Shown: positions 1-12,861 of the stretch, one piece after another
How the letters are laid out: the number at the start of each line of letters is the position of its first letter
How positions within the stretch are numbered: the first letter of the stretch is position 1
Assembly: GCA_921293015.1 (NCBI GenBank)
Contig: OV121085.1
Span: 25,867,911 to 25,931,910 of the forward strand
Source of the DNA: Phorcus lineatus
Taxonomy: Eukaryota; Mollusca; Gastropoda; Trochida; Trochidae
Length of the DNA stretch: 64,000 bases
Direction of reading: 5' to 3'
Program-made: the position numbers and the translations under genes
The notes under the pieces: generated by a model
Told to the model about the DNA's origin: nothing
The model's database searches: none
The model's input: the letters and a program-made list of their open reading frames with translations, nothing else

Positions 1-205
1 AAATCAAATCTATCTTTCGGCTCTGATTTTATGATATAGCACATGTCCAACCTAATAACATATCAGATCAGGCGATGTATCACATGTCAACATAGACACA
101 TATCAAATCAAGCATATATCACATGACAACCTATTTACATATCAAATCAGGCATATATCACATGTCCAGCCTAAAAACACATCAAATCAGGCATATATCA
201 AAATA
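1..205. repeat. 40-bp minisatellite, cut by window start
   Basis: About five diverged copies of a 39-40 bp unit. The anchor ACATATCAAATCAGGC, or a close variant, starts at 58, 98, 137 and 177, giving periods of 40, 39 and 40 bp. A partial copy lies before position 58, so the array probably continues upstream of the window. It is AT-rich with no coding signal. Confidence 0.85.
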
Positions 206-784
206 ATAATCCAGTTTCTTAGAAAATTCGTGCTGTACTCCGATTTGACAGTTGTCGTTGTCCTTTTTTATATTGTGCCCACCGGTAGATATCACAAATA
301 CACTTCAACATGATTTATTTTTGAAGAATGAAAATATTTTCAACTGGCTTACTTAGTCCAAGTTTGTCGCAAAGTTTCATGCGGCAGCCTTCTTTCGAAT
401 GCCGTTCCCATGGTATGACGTCACAAAGGCCAACCGTTTTGACACAATGTTTGCGTCGCTGTGACAATGGTTGTGGGCTAATTCAAGACTTTTGCACTCG
501 GGGTTTTACGATATTTTTCTACGAGCTTTATAATTGTTGATTTCGGTCTCGAATTAAACAAGTATGTTGTAAGGTCTCGCTGTTACGAATGCCACTATTT
601 GCTAATATCACAACTATGTTTGTAATGTAAATAATGCCGAGAATTCACATTAGATAGACCTTATCTCACCTCTTACAGAAATAGAACAGTCACAAAGTCT
701 TTTCCACACAAAAATAAGTACGCAAAATCAGAGTTCGCTCTTAAAGTTCTAATAACTGACGGTCATGTTACAATACCGATAAAA
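206..784. other. Non-coding stretch, nothing recognised
   Basis: There is one 70-codon open frame (328-540, plus) with no recognisable family, most likely chance. A full CRE-type octamer TGACGTCA lies at 415-422. No repeat copy or exon could be supported. Confidence 0.4.
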
Positions 785-930
785 AGTTGCGTTTGTAAAA
801 TTTCCGGGATTCATTGTTATTCAACGCCCGCAAATTTAAGCGTTTAAAACCTCCGGCTAACGCCGTCGGTTTAAACTAAATTTGCGGGTGTTTAAAAACA
901 ATGAATCCCGGAAATTGTACAAACGCAACT
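785..930. repeat. Long imperfect palindrome (hairpin element 1)
   Basis: The left arm runs from 785 to about 851 and the right arm from about 869 to 930. They pair over roughly 60 bp with few mismatches, including the shared blocks TTTCCGGGATTCATTGTT and CCCGCAAATTTA. The centre is GC-rich (CCGGCTAACGCCGTCGG) and forms its own small stem. Arm similarity extends weakly outward through GATAA. No open frame is present. The structure fits a small foldback or MITE-like element rather than a terminator. Confidence 0.8.
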
Positions 931-1204
931 ATTATCTTCTAAATCTGACGAAGTTCACAAGGATTTGAAATTGTCATATGTAATTGTCGGAGTGATTTGA
1001 TTCATTTATAGACCAAAAAACTCCACTATAACAATCTCAAGTTTTTTGTCAAAAAGCAACTGTAGGCTTTTAGAGCCTGGTAATTTTTCCTTATATGAAA
1101 CGGTTATCTATATGTGAGTAGTTAGAAGATAACTATTAGTGTTAAACGGGATATGTGCATAGTACAACCACTTGTTTATCCTTAAAGAAAAACTAATCAA
1201 AAAA

Positions 1205-1500
1205 ATAAATCAGTAGTATTCACATCTCCTACTGACAAATCCAAGTAATTAATGTCAATTTGATACTTTCTGAAACTAATTTCAGACTACTATTCACCAC
1301 ATTCATCTGATAGAAACAATCACCTGACAGCAGGGGATGGCTTCTCAGGCAACACGATGATTAAAAGCGCAGAAAGGGGTCTCACGTTACTTAAGCCCTT
1401 CAAAATGGAAAAACCTTTGTCCTCATGAATAAAGATTGGCCAGCGGTCATTCTTGTAACATGAGAAAACAACAAGGTTGTTTCAATTCTTTAAAGGATTT
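1205..1500 (+). repeat. Dispersed repeat R1, copy 1
   Basis: Homologous to 18298-18555 in the same orientation. Shared runs include CACCTGACAGCAGG, AATAAAGATTGGCCAGC and CCATTTGTCCT/CCTTTGTCCTC. The copies differ by several small indels, so divergence is substantial. No coding frame or terminal structure was seen and the family is not recognised. Confidence 0.7.
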
Positions 1501-1925
1501 ATTTTGCCAAGCTGATATCTCATAGGTTTTATCAATCCTGTGTATTAAAATATGTAAAGATGTCATTTATCCAAGTAATTCTTGTTCCAAATGAAATGAA
1601 ATCTAAACTAAATCTGCAAAATTAATATCATTTACAATATTCATACCGCCCAACATAGAGTTTATTAAGAATAAGTTTCTCATATTGAGATTTTGGGTAA
1701 AATATTGACCAATTGAAGAGATACCAAATTACTATATATGCTTACTGCATTCAAAACTCGTTACAAAAATGCTTTTTTTGAAATCACTTAGCTAAGAGCA
1801 TAGCCTATCATTTGACTACAACTATGTTCACTTTTTTCGCTTGACGTTTCATTATGAGGGTAAATAAGAAATTTCGTAGAATAATATAGAAAACAAGATC
1901 AAAATATCACTTTTTGCATTTTATT
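1501..1925. other. AT-rich non-coding stretch
   Basis: Nothing recognisable between repeat R1 and the mariner relic. A 3' terminal inverted repeat for the mariner element could lie here but I could not identify one. Confidence 0.4.
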
Positions 1926-1929
1926 TTTA

Positions 1930-2805
1930 TAGTCAGTTATTTTTATAAGTATCCACTGAAATCAAAACATTTGGACCAGCGATGTTCTACCTTCATTATG
2001 CAATTTTTGTAAAACTCCGCATCCTGGGTCTCAAAGAAATCCCTCCACGACAGCGATTAGACTGATGTTATCGGCAAAAACAAGTCCACGTAAAGGGTTC
2101 TTCAGACAGGGGAGTAGGGTGGAAGTGGAAGAATTTTAAAACAACATTCGGTCACGGCAGTGACAGTAACATGTGCGGTGTGGACGGAAGCATTGTCCTG
2201 AAGGAGCAGCACTCCTGCACTGAGCTTCCCACGCCCCATAGCCTTGATGGCTGCCCTTAATTGCCTCAGTTCATTAGCAAAATATGCGCCGTTGATAGTT
2301 TGGCCCTTAAAAAAATATCATGATGGTGCCCTGGCTATCCCCTAAAAAACGAGGCCATCACCTTTCCAGCAGATGGAACTTGCTGGAACGTTTTTGGGGG
2401 TTGGGTATTGGCTTGCTTTGGGTTTTGGTTGCGGGTCAAAGAGGTGTACCCACGTTTCACTACTCGTTTCAGGAAATTATCCCTGTCTCCCTTTAATCGA
2501 GGCAAACGTTCCTTTAAAATGTTCAGGCGTGTCTGTTTCTGGTCACCAGTTAACATTCTTGACATCAATAATGCAGAGCTCTTGCAATTGCTCATATGAA
2601 GAACATCGGTTGGTGTTGTGTATACCGACCCAAAACTAGGCCCAGTGTCTCAGCTATGTGTTAAAAGATCACACGTATGTCTGCAAATTCTATGTCGTGA
2701 AAAGCATCTGGTGGAGGTTCTTGGCCGACCAGACCTGGAATCATCTTCAACACACTGCCGGCCACGTTTAAATTCAGCAACCATCTTGGCAACTGTAGAT
2801 AAGAC
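1930..2805 (-). pseudogene. Decayed mariner transposase
   Basis: Reading the minus strand from about 2805 down, several frames together follow the order of a mariner (Tc1/mariner, DD34D) transposase. There is a helix-turn-helix end with EFKRGRQ and DDSRSGRPRTS (about 2790-2710), then SVYTTPTDVLHMS, then MLTGDQKQTRLNI (about 2550). Next comes PSAGKVMASFF (about 2350), then LLLQDNASVHTAH around the second catalytic Asp (about 2190), then PPYSPV, and finally EFYKNCIMKVEHRWSKC and a GYL end (about 2020-1950). Stops and frameshifts separate these pieces, the first catalytic Asp region is scrambled, and the third Asp after PPYSP is lost. The 5' end of the gene is missing. It cannot encode an active enzyme. 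Mariner identity is sure; the subfamily is not. Confidence 0.9.
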
Positions 2806-2809
2806 ATAT

Positions 2810-3865
2810 GCAGGAATGTTTATTAAAAAAAAAATATGAATAATCCATACATAAGTCTATAATTCATACAAATAAGAATAGTTCATTGTACCTAATCAAA
2901 TTAATAACCTTCAAGGCTGCTTACATGAAGGAATGTATCGTTATAGTTTTTTCCTTAGGTTATGGTCATTGCTGCTTTATGCTATTCCCTTGGCGGTTTA
3001 TTCACTTTCATGGCCATTACATTAGAGCTTTACATTATAATTCTAGTTGATTGACTTCAATTCTACATGCATATCAAATATGTTGAAACGTCACTGCTTT
3101 TCAACTTTCTTCTACCTTTTATTTGGAGAAATGGAACTTAAGATATCTTTATTTTTACATGATATTTAACAATGCGTAGCAATACCATATAAAGTTGTAT
3201 TAAATTGCACAGTTTTGAATTCTAAAGGTTAAGTATCAGGTTAAAAAACAATTGGTCATAAACACCTGATATAGATATCTCGTTCATTTTAGAGGATTTG
3301 ATCACCAATGGCAGTGATCAAATTTTCATGGAATTAAAGTGTTTGTGACATTGTTGACCTTTACATTCTGCTGATATGAGTGTGTTAACGAGTATTCTAC
3401 CTATCAAATAATAGCCAATGAAGATACTTTCATTGTTATCAACACAACAGAGTCTGTACAATCATGCTGATGGTGACTAGTCAACCTATATATAGGTGAA
3501 GGAGATAATCTGTATGTAACTATCATCCATTACAACCTCTAAACTGCAGAAATGTTTAACACTTCACAATAATATTTAAACTATGCGTTAGGTTTGAAAC
3601 CTCCTATTAAAGGGGTTTAAATTGGAAGCACACTTTAAGTTATCAATTATTCAAACGTCTTGTGTGTAGACAAACTATCACGCTACCTAGCGGATGTCTC
3701 ACCCTACACCAATGTTCATCGAATACAAAGGCGGCTGTTTGAAACTTTAAGATATTTGAACCTTTGTTTGGATCAGTATCAGAGAGCATAGTAGCAACTG
3801 AACGGGGCGTTAAAATGTATTTGTTTTGAACAAAAAACGACCTGTCAGATGTTAATGGCTAAATG
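2810..3865. other. Non-coding stretch
   Basis: No exon or known repeat recognised. It contains a 10-bp perfect hairpin at 3296-3323 (listed separately). Confidence 0.4.
3296..3323. repeat. Short perfect hairpin
   Basis: ATTTGATCAC at 3296-3305 and GTGATCAAAT at 3314-3323 are perfect inverted arms around an 8-nt loop. It contains two TGATCA palindromes. Function unknown; could be a decayed foldback or chance in AT-rich DNA. Confidence 0.6.
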
Positions 3866-3869
3866 GACA

Positions 3870-4960
3870 ATATTTGATGTAAATATAGTTGTATTCATTT
3901 CCAGTACTTCATTGTTTTGTTCAGCAAGTGGTATGTATCTTTGAGCTGTAGGTGGTGACTTGAATTGTTAACCAGTTGAAATCTGAGATGAAATTTTGTC
4001 AAACAGCAATTGATGAGTGTACCGGTTTGAAGATCAGAATCTGCAGTGGAGACCGGAGTGCATGGGTGACATTTTTTATTCAAAGATTCAGCCCTGAGTT
4101 TTGCAACTCGTGTGAATAACTTACAGATGTCATGTTGGACTATTCATATCATAAGAAGTTATATATGATGACAAAAGTATGATCATCTAGGTTTTCAAGC
4201 TTATGCTGCAGAACAGAATGCACATCCTATACTACGTTTATCTTATGCAAATAGATAAGCGTAATTACATGATTCAATTCAGGAACTCCAGGCACAAGAA
4301 GTCCCTGCTGGGGAGATGTTATCTGGCTGTACATGTGATATGTTGCCTAACAATGCAACGGGTAATTAGGAGGCACAAGGAGAGAGATTGAGAGATAATG
4401 ATATGAAGGTATCCTGGTGTTACGAAGCATTGCAATACTTCAGTCTCTTGTCAAACGATACAACACAACTTAACTGCTATTGGTTCTAATTAGACATATA
4501 TGAGAGAAGAAATATAGAAGGGTAATTTCGATCATAATCAGTGGAAGATATTATAATTTGCGGCAAGAAAGTATTTATCAATTTGAACATACATGTTTTA
4601 TCATAGACGTTATCTTCTCGATATGTCATTATGTTAATGATGAATATTTTCTGCTAAGAGAGGTTGGTGTACATGTTTTTGCTTTTGAAATTTTCATAAC
4701 ACTCAGCTGAATAGCAGTTGCAAGTTTTATTTTAATGTTGATATTAATTTCAGTCGTCAATATGAAAAACAGCATTAGGTTTAATCGATTTTACGTGGTT
4801 ATATTTGTAACACAAAATTTGCAAGGCGATGACCAAATGTCAGATTGCTCTGTAAACAGGTAATCATCCGTGGTAACATAAACTGCGGTCTGCGGTTACC
4901 AAGTCTGATTAGTTAAGCTAGCTGATTTTCTTGTGATAACAACTTTGGGTATTTTATAAA
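3870..4960 (+). repeat. Unclassified interspersed repeat R2, copy A
   Basis: The longest copy of a repeat also seen at 10545-11300 and 16500-17310, all in the same orientation. Diagnostic shared stretches, in order, are: AAGTGGTATGT; AACCAGTTGAAATCT; ATCTGGCTGTACATGTGAT; CAACGGGTAATTAGGAGGC with AGGAGAGAGAT; ACATATATGAGAGAAG; GATCATAATCAGTGG; and ATGTCAGATTGCTCTG. The copies are well diverged. No frame is conserved among them, so this is a non-coding or very old element. Partial copies occur near 8690, 19555 and possibly 26830. Confidence 0.7.
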
Positions 4961-4969
4961 CATTTGAAT

Positions 4970-7900
4970 AATCAACTATTAACAGGAACAGTGTTTCTAA
5001 TAGCAATAGGTATATCTCTAATTGCATGGTGCCAACTCCGTTAGGTAATTATACGCAGGTTTCACTCTGTCACTGGGGACGTACCATAGGACGGTAGATT
5101 TTAGAACGGGTGTAATTTTTCTGTAACTGAGGCATGAACGATTTCGGTTCCTTCCCCAGCCATCCTGCATTGAAATCGAGAGATATTTGTTCCAATCGTT
5201 TTCGAAGGTGGAGATTAATGCCGGGTTGCCGAAGGAATGACTTTATGATTGGTATATTTATTACTTTGGACGATGTTCGATGGGGTTGTTTCTATTGATT
5301 TACTTTAAAAAAAATATTGTGGATATGATGAATAAATTATTGATTTTGAACCATTTGATACATGAATATTTAGTTATTATGTACGGCTAAGAACATATTG
5401 TTATAATTACCTAATGTCATATACAGTATTATCCATCTTTATGCAAGATATAATAATCGAATTCGATATTTGTCAAAGTAATTGTTCAAATGATGAGTTT
5501 TATTCATAAAAACATCCAGTATATTACCAGTTAGATGCCTCTGTAAGAAGACTGGCATCATTTGTTTGGCTGGAATGATTAAAGTTTTCATAAATTCCAA
5601 CAAGCCGAACACAAATGTACCGAAAAGTAAAACAGAGTATATCAATTTTGACACTAATCCACTCTGTTGCTAAAGGGAGTCTATTGTAAACACGTAGAGG
5701 TTGGTTTGATTGTTTTCAATATTATTTTTGTAATTTGTTACTGTGCTTAACACTAGGTTTGTAAGGTAAGGTTTTAGCTGTTGAAGCTTTAACAACCCTC
5801 TCGCTAGTGTTTCAAGCGCTTGCTGTAAAGTTGAACGATAAGATTCTGTATAAGATGATCTAGGTGCGCGAGTGTTGTCTAACTTGTTTAATGATAAGGT
5901 TGAGCCCCTCCTTGGGCAGCTCGATTGAGGAAGTGACTTTATGTTGGAAGCATATAAATGTCCCTGGCATATGATACAAATGACAGGAATTTTAAAACAA
6001 AATACTTTTTTATCATCTAAACTTTTCGATGCAGTTCAGGATGTATGGTACCCAAACATTATTGTGTTACCTTCATGAAAGCGACAACGTCTACCAGAAC
6101 TACATCTAACACATGAATGCGTTGGACATGTAATGAATTGACTGTCAAACGAAATAGGTAATAAGGAAGCAGAATTGAAAGATAAAAAACAACAAGGTGT
6201 TCTGTACATTGGTGTTCTTTCATCATAACAACAAACATAGATATAACGTTTTGCCAAATGAAGTCTCACAATATACTTTATTTAATGTAATCACTGGCCA
6301 GCGTACAAGATGAGTATTGATACAGTCAGAACTTCCTTTGTACCTAAACAACAATGAATCTACAAGCCTCATTACGAAACAGACTGCTGCTTAGAATAGT
6401 GGCCTATGATGCAGACGGTTTGACAAAAATAAAAGCCCAACGTTTAATTTAGGATTTACGCTATTTGAAACAAATAGCTGATTGAGTCGGTCATAGTTTT
6501 TAATCATGGTAAAGTATTAACGTAAATAAACCCATTATAATTTAGGCTAGTGGAAGGTAATGTTTTAAATCTCAATTTACCTTCAGCCACACATTATGTC
6601 TGTCCTCAGATCTTTAAGTTTGCTGCACGACGAAAATCCAAAGACGCGGTTTTGTTAAAGAATAAACCTTCCACTGTAATCTTGAAAAGGTAAATAAAAT
6701 TAGACAAAACCGTGATCGTAAGTATTGACTGCATAGATAACACATATTCACTGTTAATCTGGTCACACTCAGTGGTGAGTGAGAAGGAAGGATATGCAGG
6801 AACAACCGACATAGCCCAGTAGCCACCCTGCAGTGTCACCTGCAGACAACACTAGGGTAAGGAATGATGGCAACTACTGATTTGATTCCCTTAGTAATCG
6901 AGTGTTAATTATTAATAGAAAAAACAGATCGTAGGTTAGGCCGACCACCTCATAAGTCTGATTTTGGCAGAAAAGACGTTCCATTTCTCTGAAACAACTT
7001 TTCATTTTTCAATTTAAAACTTATTTTTCATGAATCTGTAATTCACTTATTGTTGAATTAAATTACATAGACATATTTAAACACAATTAATATATGGGCT
7101 AAGACCAGCAGCAATTTCAAGTCTAGAATACAATTTTCAAATCTTCAGCTTTCGGAATTCATATTATTGGAAGCATACTACATTTTAGATAGAAAGATGT
7201 GGCAGTATTTAATAAAAAGGTATATCATTCAAGGTATTTGTCTCACAAGTGCTAAGAAAAAGTGAAAAACTGTTCTCGCCCTGGCTAAAAACAATATTAT
7301 CTTGTGACACTGTTTGTCTTATTTTTTCCAACTATGTGTCAAAAACGGCCTTCTTACATACTTGTAATATTCATTCGACAAAAAGATGAAGAATACTGGC
7401 AAAAACATATTTTGGTAATAAAAAGATTTTGTGAAGATCACAAAATATGGGTATGAAAAGATTGTGTAGCGAACGGAAACTTCCCTTTTATGTGACTCAG
7501 CTGCGTCTATTCTTTGATAAAGGCGTATCCATTTTTCTGAATAGATCCGTTGCGACAGAAAATGCTTTCATGCTTTTAGAGGGCAGATCTGTGAAGTCCT
7601 TCAAACTGTGATACCATTAGCCTTTTCTCTCGAAAATTGGTGCCCATCATTCCTTTATGTGTACTTCCCTTCCCTGACAATATAGTCATCAGTCAAACGA
7701 ATAATCCCGGATCCGCAGATTGTCACAGAGCAGTGATTGGATGGTCGAAAAACCGAATCATGTGATAATTAATGTGTTCCCTTTTATTAGAGCAGATCGC
7801 ATCAAAGGTACTGCAACCAGGATCGTTAAGTACCAGACACGGTAAAAGGTCTGTCTTCTCAGACCAGCCCTGGCCCTTTATCAATGACGTTCTCATCATT

Positions 7901-8685
7901 ATCATATATACGTGATATCAATAAACCAATTCCGTGGTAGATCGTAAGATAAGAAAGTAAAATAGGATAACAAGTTCGAGTCAACAAACAGTACTAAATA
8001 TGTAAAACGTTTTCGGACTTTAAATATCAAATATAAATGTTCACTTTACAACAGGATCTTCAATATTTAGTTATTGGCATTTTCAGTTGTTTTTTAAGCT
8101 AAGAACTTACTCTTGTTGATAAGAGTGCTAAATTCAATGCCTCATGTGTACTTGAATTAACCAGTCCAAACACAACACCAAACTTAGTGGCTGATAATAA
8201 TTCTGTACAGACTGAATAATCGATGGCAATCGCTCATTGGTTCTATATTCAATGTTTCATTGTTTCATTTATCTTTTGATAGCCTTTCACTGTAAGGCAA
8301 GTTGAGTCCGAAATGCAAAATTGTGACCATCTAGTCCTGACCGTAAAGGTTTTGGGAATCCGAAACTGCGGATTATGACATGAAATGTGAAAATTTAACA
8401 CTGAGCAAATAGCAATGAGCTATGAAATAATTATCAGTGAGCTGGGAACCCAATGGAAGGAGTCTTGTGTTTTTGTCAAATGAACTTCAACTAAATTCGG
8501 AGTAAAATGAAAATGATAACTGATAATAAAAGTGATTAAATATATACGGATAGAGTTTTGACAATATCTACAACTTACAAACTAATATGATCATATAAAA
8601 CAGTTGAAACGCATATAATCAACCAATCAATGCTTATTTGATTTAAGGAAACCCAGCATGTACCAAGAGCCTCTTCTGGAGCGAA
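4970..8685. other. Long gene-free stretch
   Basis: Only short open frames occur (for example 5439-5654, 6036-6269, 7723-7905, all minus) with no recognisable domains. No repeat family could be matched with confidence inside this window. Confidence 0.4.
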
Positions 8686-8689
8686 GATT

Positions 8690-8760
8690 TTAACTGGCGT
8701 AGGAAATATATAGCCTGACAATGTAACGGGTAATTAGGAAGCACAAGGAGAGGTAAGTAA
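8690..8760 (+). repeat. Fragment of repeat R2
   Basis: The run GCCTGACAATGTAACGGGTA at 8713-8732, followed by ATTAGGAAGCA, matches repeat R2 at 10934-10965 exactly, followed by AGGAGAG. Only this core is present. Confidence 0.65.
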
Positions 8761-9010
8761 TGCCGTTAGTTATATTCGCTACGGGTGTTCTACAAGGTGC
8801 GGGCATAATTCTCTACTTGTTACTTGCTTGTGCTCTTTTTCTTATCATGGCAATTGTGCATTTGATAATGAGTAATTTCTTTTGATATATGACATGCCAT
8901 AAATGACATTACATCGAAAAATGACCACTGACTGATACCTGGTTTGCCAATTATATAAGTCTTAGGTTGATATATAAGACATATGTATTTAAGCCCATTT
9001 TACATTAAGT

Positions 9011-9062
9011 GTATGTATGTATGTATGTATGTATGTATGTATGTATGTATGTATGTATGTAT
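9011..9062 (+). repeat. (GTAT)n microsatellite
   Basis: Thirteen uninterrupted GTAT tetranucleotides. Confidence 0.97.
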
Positions 9063-9189
9063 TTTTGAAGGGATGTAAAGGACATCTGTTACCCTTCATA
9101 TTTTGCCATTGACCACAACTGTCTTTCCTCTTCACTGAGGACAGTAATTACTACACAAATGTTATTGAAAGGCTTCTGTCTGAATCTCC

Positions 9190-9400
9190 TAGGCATTTGG
9201 CGTTTTTTTCTGAATACATATATTACTTGATGCTTTCAGACAAGCAAACGTTAAGCAAATCTGTGTCCTGTGAGCCATAATGCACATCAAGCCATTCACC
9301 TTTTTTATGGTAATTTGGTAGTTAACGTTGAAGTTGTAAGTCCAGAAAGGCAGATTGTCGCAAGGAAGTGATGAAGTGATCAACAAACTCAAAAACTTGT
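9190..9400 (+). repeat. Dispersed repeat R4, copy 1
   Basis: Homologous to 15555-15640. Shared are GATGCTTTCAGACAA, GCAAATCTGTGTC/GAAAATCTGTGTC, a CATTA/CATCAAGCCATT block and a CACCTTTTTT/TACCTTTATT end. It lies about 1.3 kb upstream of repeat R2 copy B, just as its partner lies about 0.95 kb upstream of R2 copy C. Confidence 0.6.
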
Positions 9401-10544
9401 CTGTGTAAAATATAATAATGGTATTTCAAGAATGCTGGCACAGTGACATACATATATTAAGATATTGTAAAACTCATATCGTACTTATCAGTGGTAGAAA
9501 AATAGCATGAGTTCACTCATTTCTTTACGATATAATAATGATCTAATAATCTGTAATGTTACTGCACATATGAATAATATCACAAACTACCAGAACTATT
9601 AATATTTGGCCACATAGTTAACAAAGCAAAGTACTGCAAGACACATAACTTAGCAATAATTGGAAATGTTTTCATTATGAAATTTAGAGTTTTCAGATTA
9701 TTGTTTGCTAGAGTTGAATGAGTTATCAGGGAAATTGGTTATATGGCCTCTATTACTGCCATACTAGAAGCTTATCTATAGAATTACATTTTGCTTGCTT
9801 TTATATGTTTGTTACCGAAACCATTCACTCGTTTCATACATATAACATAACACAGGATGTTGTTTAATATTATCTTTGTGTAATATGGTAATTATATGTC
9901 AAATAGGTCAAATGTCAGGTATTTTCAACCTACCTCATATATATTACCTACCTCACTATATGTATATAGTGTTCACTTCAAATAGTCATTTCAATACTTA
10001 TCTCTCTATTGTTTTTATCATTCCCCCCGTAATTACACTTGTCCTCGAATAACCTCATGTGTGATTTTACTTTAGAGTAGGGTATTTACAATGTTAATCC
10101 AATTTCATTGGTGGAGTTTCGGGATGTCATACTGCATTCCTTGCTCGATCAACCGAACACTACAACACAACGTACCAGATTGGAGAGCTGCTTAACATCT
10201 CTATTTAAAGTCTCACTTCCTTGTGTGACAATATAACGCTAGTGACGGGGACATACTTTATACTACGCAGCACTGAGCAGCACTAGATTTCTATTAATTT
10301 CGAGGTGATCCATGGTGACATTGTGTTTTATCTCTCAATCTATCAATCACAGGGATCTTCCTTCATTCATCATAAATTATTTGTATCAATGTAATATATT
10401 TTTCAAAATAATGAAGAGATTTTATGGTTTATATGTAAGAGAAAAACACTCTTCCTTGGAAATATCAGAGAGAGAAAATCACGAATTCAGGATATTGTCT
10501 CTCCTCTCCTTAATATTTAATATCATTAAGTTAGTTCCAATACT
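9401..10544. other. Non-coding stretch
   Basis: AT-rich with no recognised exon. A 93-codon open frame (10312-10593, plus) runs into repeat R2 and has no known domain, so I treat it as chance. Confidence 0.35.
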
Positions 10545-11300
10545 CCATTGCCTTTTATACCAAGTGATATGTTTGCTGTCTGAATTGAATTGATCATTAG
10601 TTGAAATCTTCAGGAAATGTGGTGATGGTTGGGAGATCAGGGTCTGCAGTGGATGACCTCACACGTTTTATGAGATGATTTATGAGTTGTGCGAGCAAGT
10701 TTCAAACTTCATAATGGTATCTGTTGGTATTGTTGCATCATTACTCTTGAAGCTTACTATTTTTGTAGTGTGTTCAATCATATTTGCAAGGGTTTGCTAC
10801 AGAGTAGAATATTCACACCCTTCACTGCTTCAAGCTAATGCAAATAGCTAAGCTATATTAGTTGATTCAGTTCATGAAGCACCAGTAGACTGCCTGGCGA
10901 GGAGATGCTATCTGGCTGTGCATGTGATATATTGCCTGACAATGTAACGGGTAATTAGGAAGCATTAGGAAGGAGAGAGATGGAGAGATAGCGACAAGAA
11001 GGCATGCTTGTAGGTGGCAAGGTGCTTACATACCTCACTCCTTTTGGTTAAATTACCACAGTCCTCAGCGGCTCTATGTGCTGTATGAATATATGAGATA
11101 GGGAATGATAAAAGGGTAAATCATGTCTAGATCACTGACTGATGTTTTAGAATAATGTAAGGTTACTTGCCAGTTTTTAGGCAAGGCACCATTTATGTAA
11201 GCAGATATCAGCTTGATATTTAATTAGTTGATGTCATCAATTAAGGTAACAACACGTCAAGTCTGCTTAGAACTTAAAGATATCTCAGCTGTTGTTGTCT
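10545..11300 (+). repeat. Unclassified interspersed repeat R2, copy B
   Basis: Collinear with copy A (3870-4960). Landmarks are CAAGTGATATG, GTTGAAATCTTC, GGTCTGCAGTGGA, GCTATCTGGCTGTGCATG, GCCTGACAATGTAACGGG, AATATATGAGATAGG, and GTAACAACACGTCAAGTCTG at the 3' end. Divergence and indels are comparable to the A-C comparison. Confidence 0.65.
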
Positions 11301-11309
11301 CTATTACCT

Positions 11310-12860
11310 CATGTTTATAGTATTACATATTTTCTTCACAGGCGATGGATTAGTACATTGGGCATTTTAAGCTTTTTAAATATATTAACTATCTGATCAA
11401 GATATTGACTATGATCTAAAACCTCCCTCCTTTGAATGGATTGTTTAAATGGTAACAGCTACGTTTATGTTTATAGCCCAACATTGAGCTCTCGTTGAGA
11501 AAAAAGGGTGGAGGATTTTGATCCATTTATTGAACTTGTTCGATTTTGAAGTAGCTGAGCAGGTTTTTAAAAGGGAACCGGCATTGTAATTAACAGAAAT
11601 TTGGCAAAATAATTCTAAGATTGAATTGAGACGACTAACGACGCCGTTTGGAACGTTTCCCCATTTGTCTTGTAGAGTTTGTTCTAACTAGTCAGGGTTT
11701 CACGAAATTTAAACTTAGATGAGACCTGTTTATTCAGAATGATAAAACAAAACGATCATCGCGCCAACACATTCGCGCAGAGGTGTGTCTTGTTTTGAAC
11801 AGCAACATGTAGACCTGGGTATCATGTTCCCCGGATCTCTCTCCTATAGGACAATTGTGGGTTCGGCAAATTAGGAAGAGAGCCAAACCAGACTCTTGTT
11901 GATCTATCTACGGGTAGCTGGTTGCCTTACCCTTTCACCGTTTTGTTTTAGTGTGAAGAAAAAAATCATTTATTCACTTACTAATTCACTCTTACACCGT
12001 GACAAGTTAGAACAAGCTCTTTAAGACAAGGAAAGGGCGTTAAAGGGATCAAGCATAGTTCTCTGGTGCTGTTGAAGCAGTGGCAACGATGTCTGTGCCA
12101 TCATTTTGGATCAGCCAGATCATTCTCTCGTCAGTAACGTGTACACGCCTCCAACTGCATAGTTGCTACTAACGAACTCTTCTCCTCTTGGTCAATCTGT
12201 AACGATGATCTTCAGGAGTAAAGTTCTTTCAAAGGAAAACCGGGCGAACACAAATTCATCTCGGTTATTCATCTCTCAATGGTTTCTATTGTTCATACTG
12301 TGACTTTGCCAAAACCTGATGAAAGATTTTCCTTTTCACTAGGGGAAAGGGGATGAGTGAGTTAAATTTAAATAGAAGATTAATATACTTGTAACGAGTT
12401 TATGGAAATGAAGGTTAGAGTTGTATTGCAACACTAGGAGAGTATTCAATTAAACCTATACTTGCTCCTTTGAAAACAGCCCTGAACATCGCTGTATACT
12501 AGTTCAATTTGAACGACTCCAATTGATTTAACTCAATGTTCACCTTCATAATTCCAGTTCGAGAGCAACTGCGCATCAAGCTATACAAAAAAGTACTTCA
12601 TTACTGTTGTTTCTATATTGCTTAAGAATAAATGATGTCAAAATTACAAAATTTTCACTGCGTACTTGATGCGATTAGGTTTGACTGTTTAAAGGATGAA
12701 ACGCGTAAAATACTATTTTGAATTATGAAAACCTTGTAACCATGTATAGAAATATATTACACAGCATGATACAGCTGTACGTTATGTAGTTTGCCGAACC
12801 GTCTGAGATGATAAAGGAAATTTTAATCTCGGAATTATTAATCAGATAGTTCATGACATA
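11310..12860. other. Non-coding stretch
   Basis: A less AT-rich patch at about 11800-12240 has some coding-like texture on the minus strand, but I could not match it to any family. Otherwise nothing is recognised. Confidence 0.35.
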
Positions 12861-12861
12861 C

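Noticed and set aside
1-205. CRISPR-like spaced repeats
   Set aside because: The 40-bp units are contiguous tandem copies without unique spacers, and the DNA is eukaryotic.
6853-6863. CTAGGGTAAGG resembling the LTR hairpin arm at 60913
   Set aside because: Only about 10 bases match and there is no second arm or other LTR sequence nearby.
11800-12240. Coding-like texture on the minus strand, possibly an old transposase
   Set aside because: I could not line up any catalytic or DNA-binding motif across frames; too weak to call.
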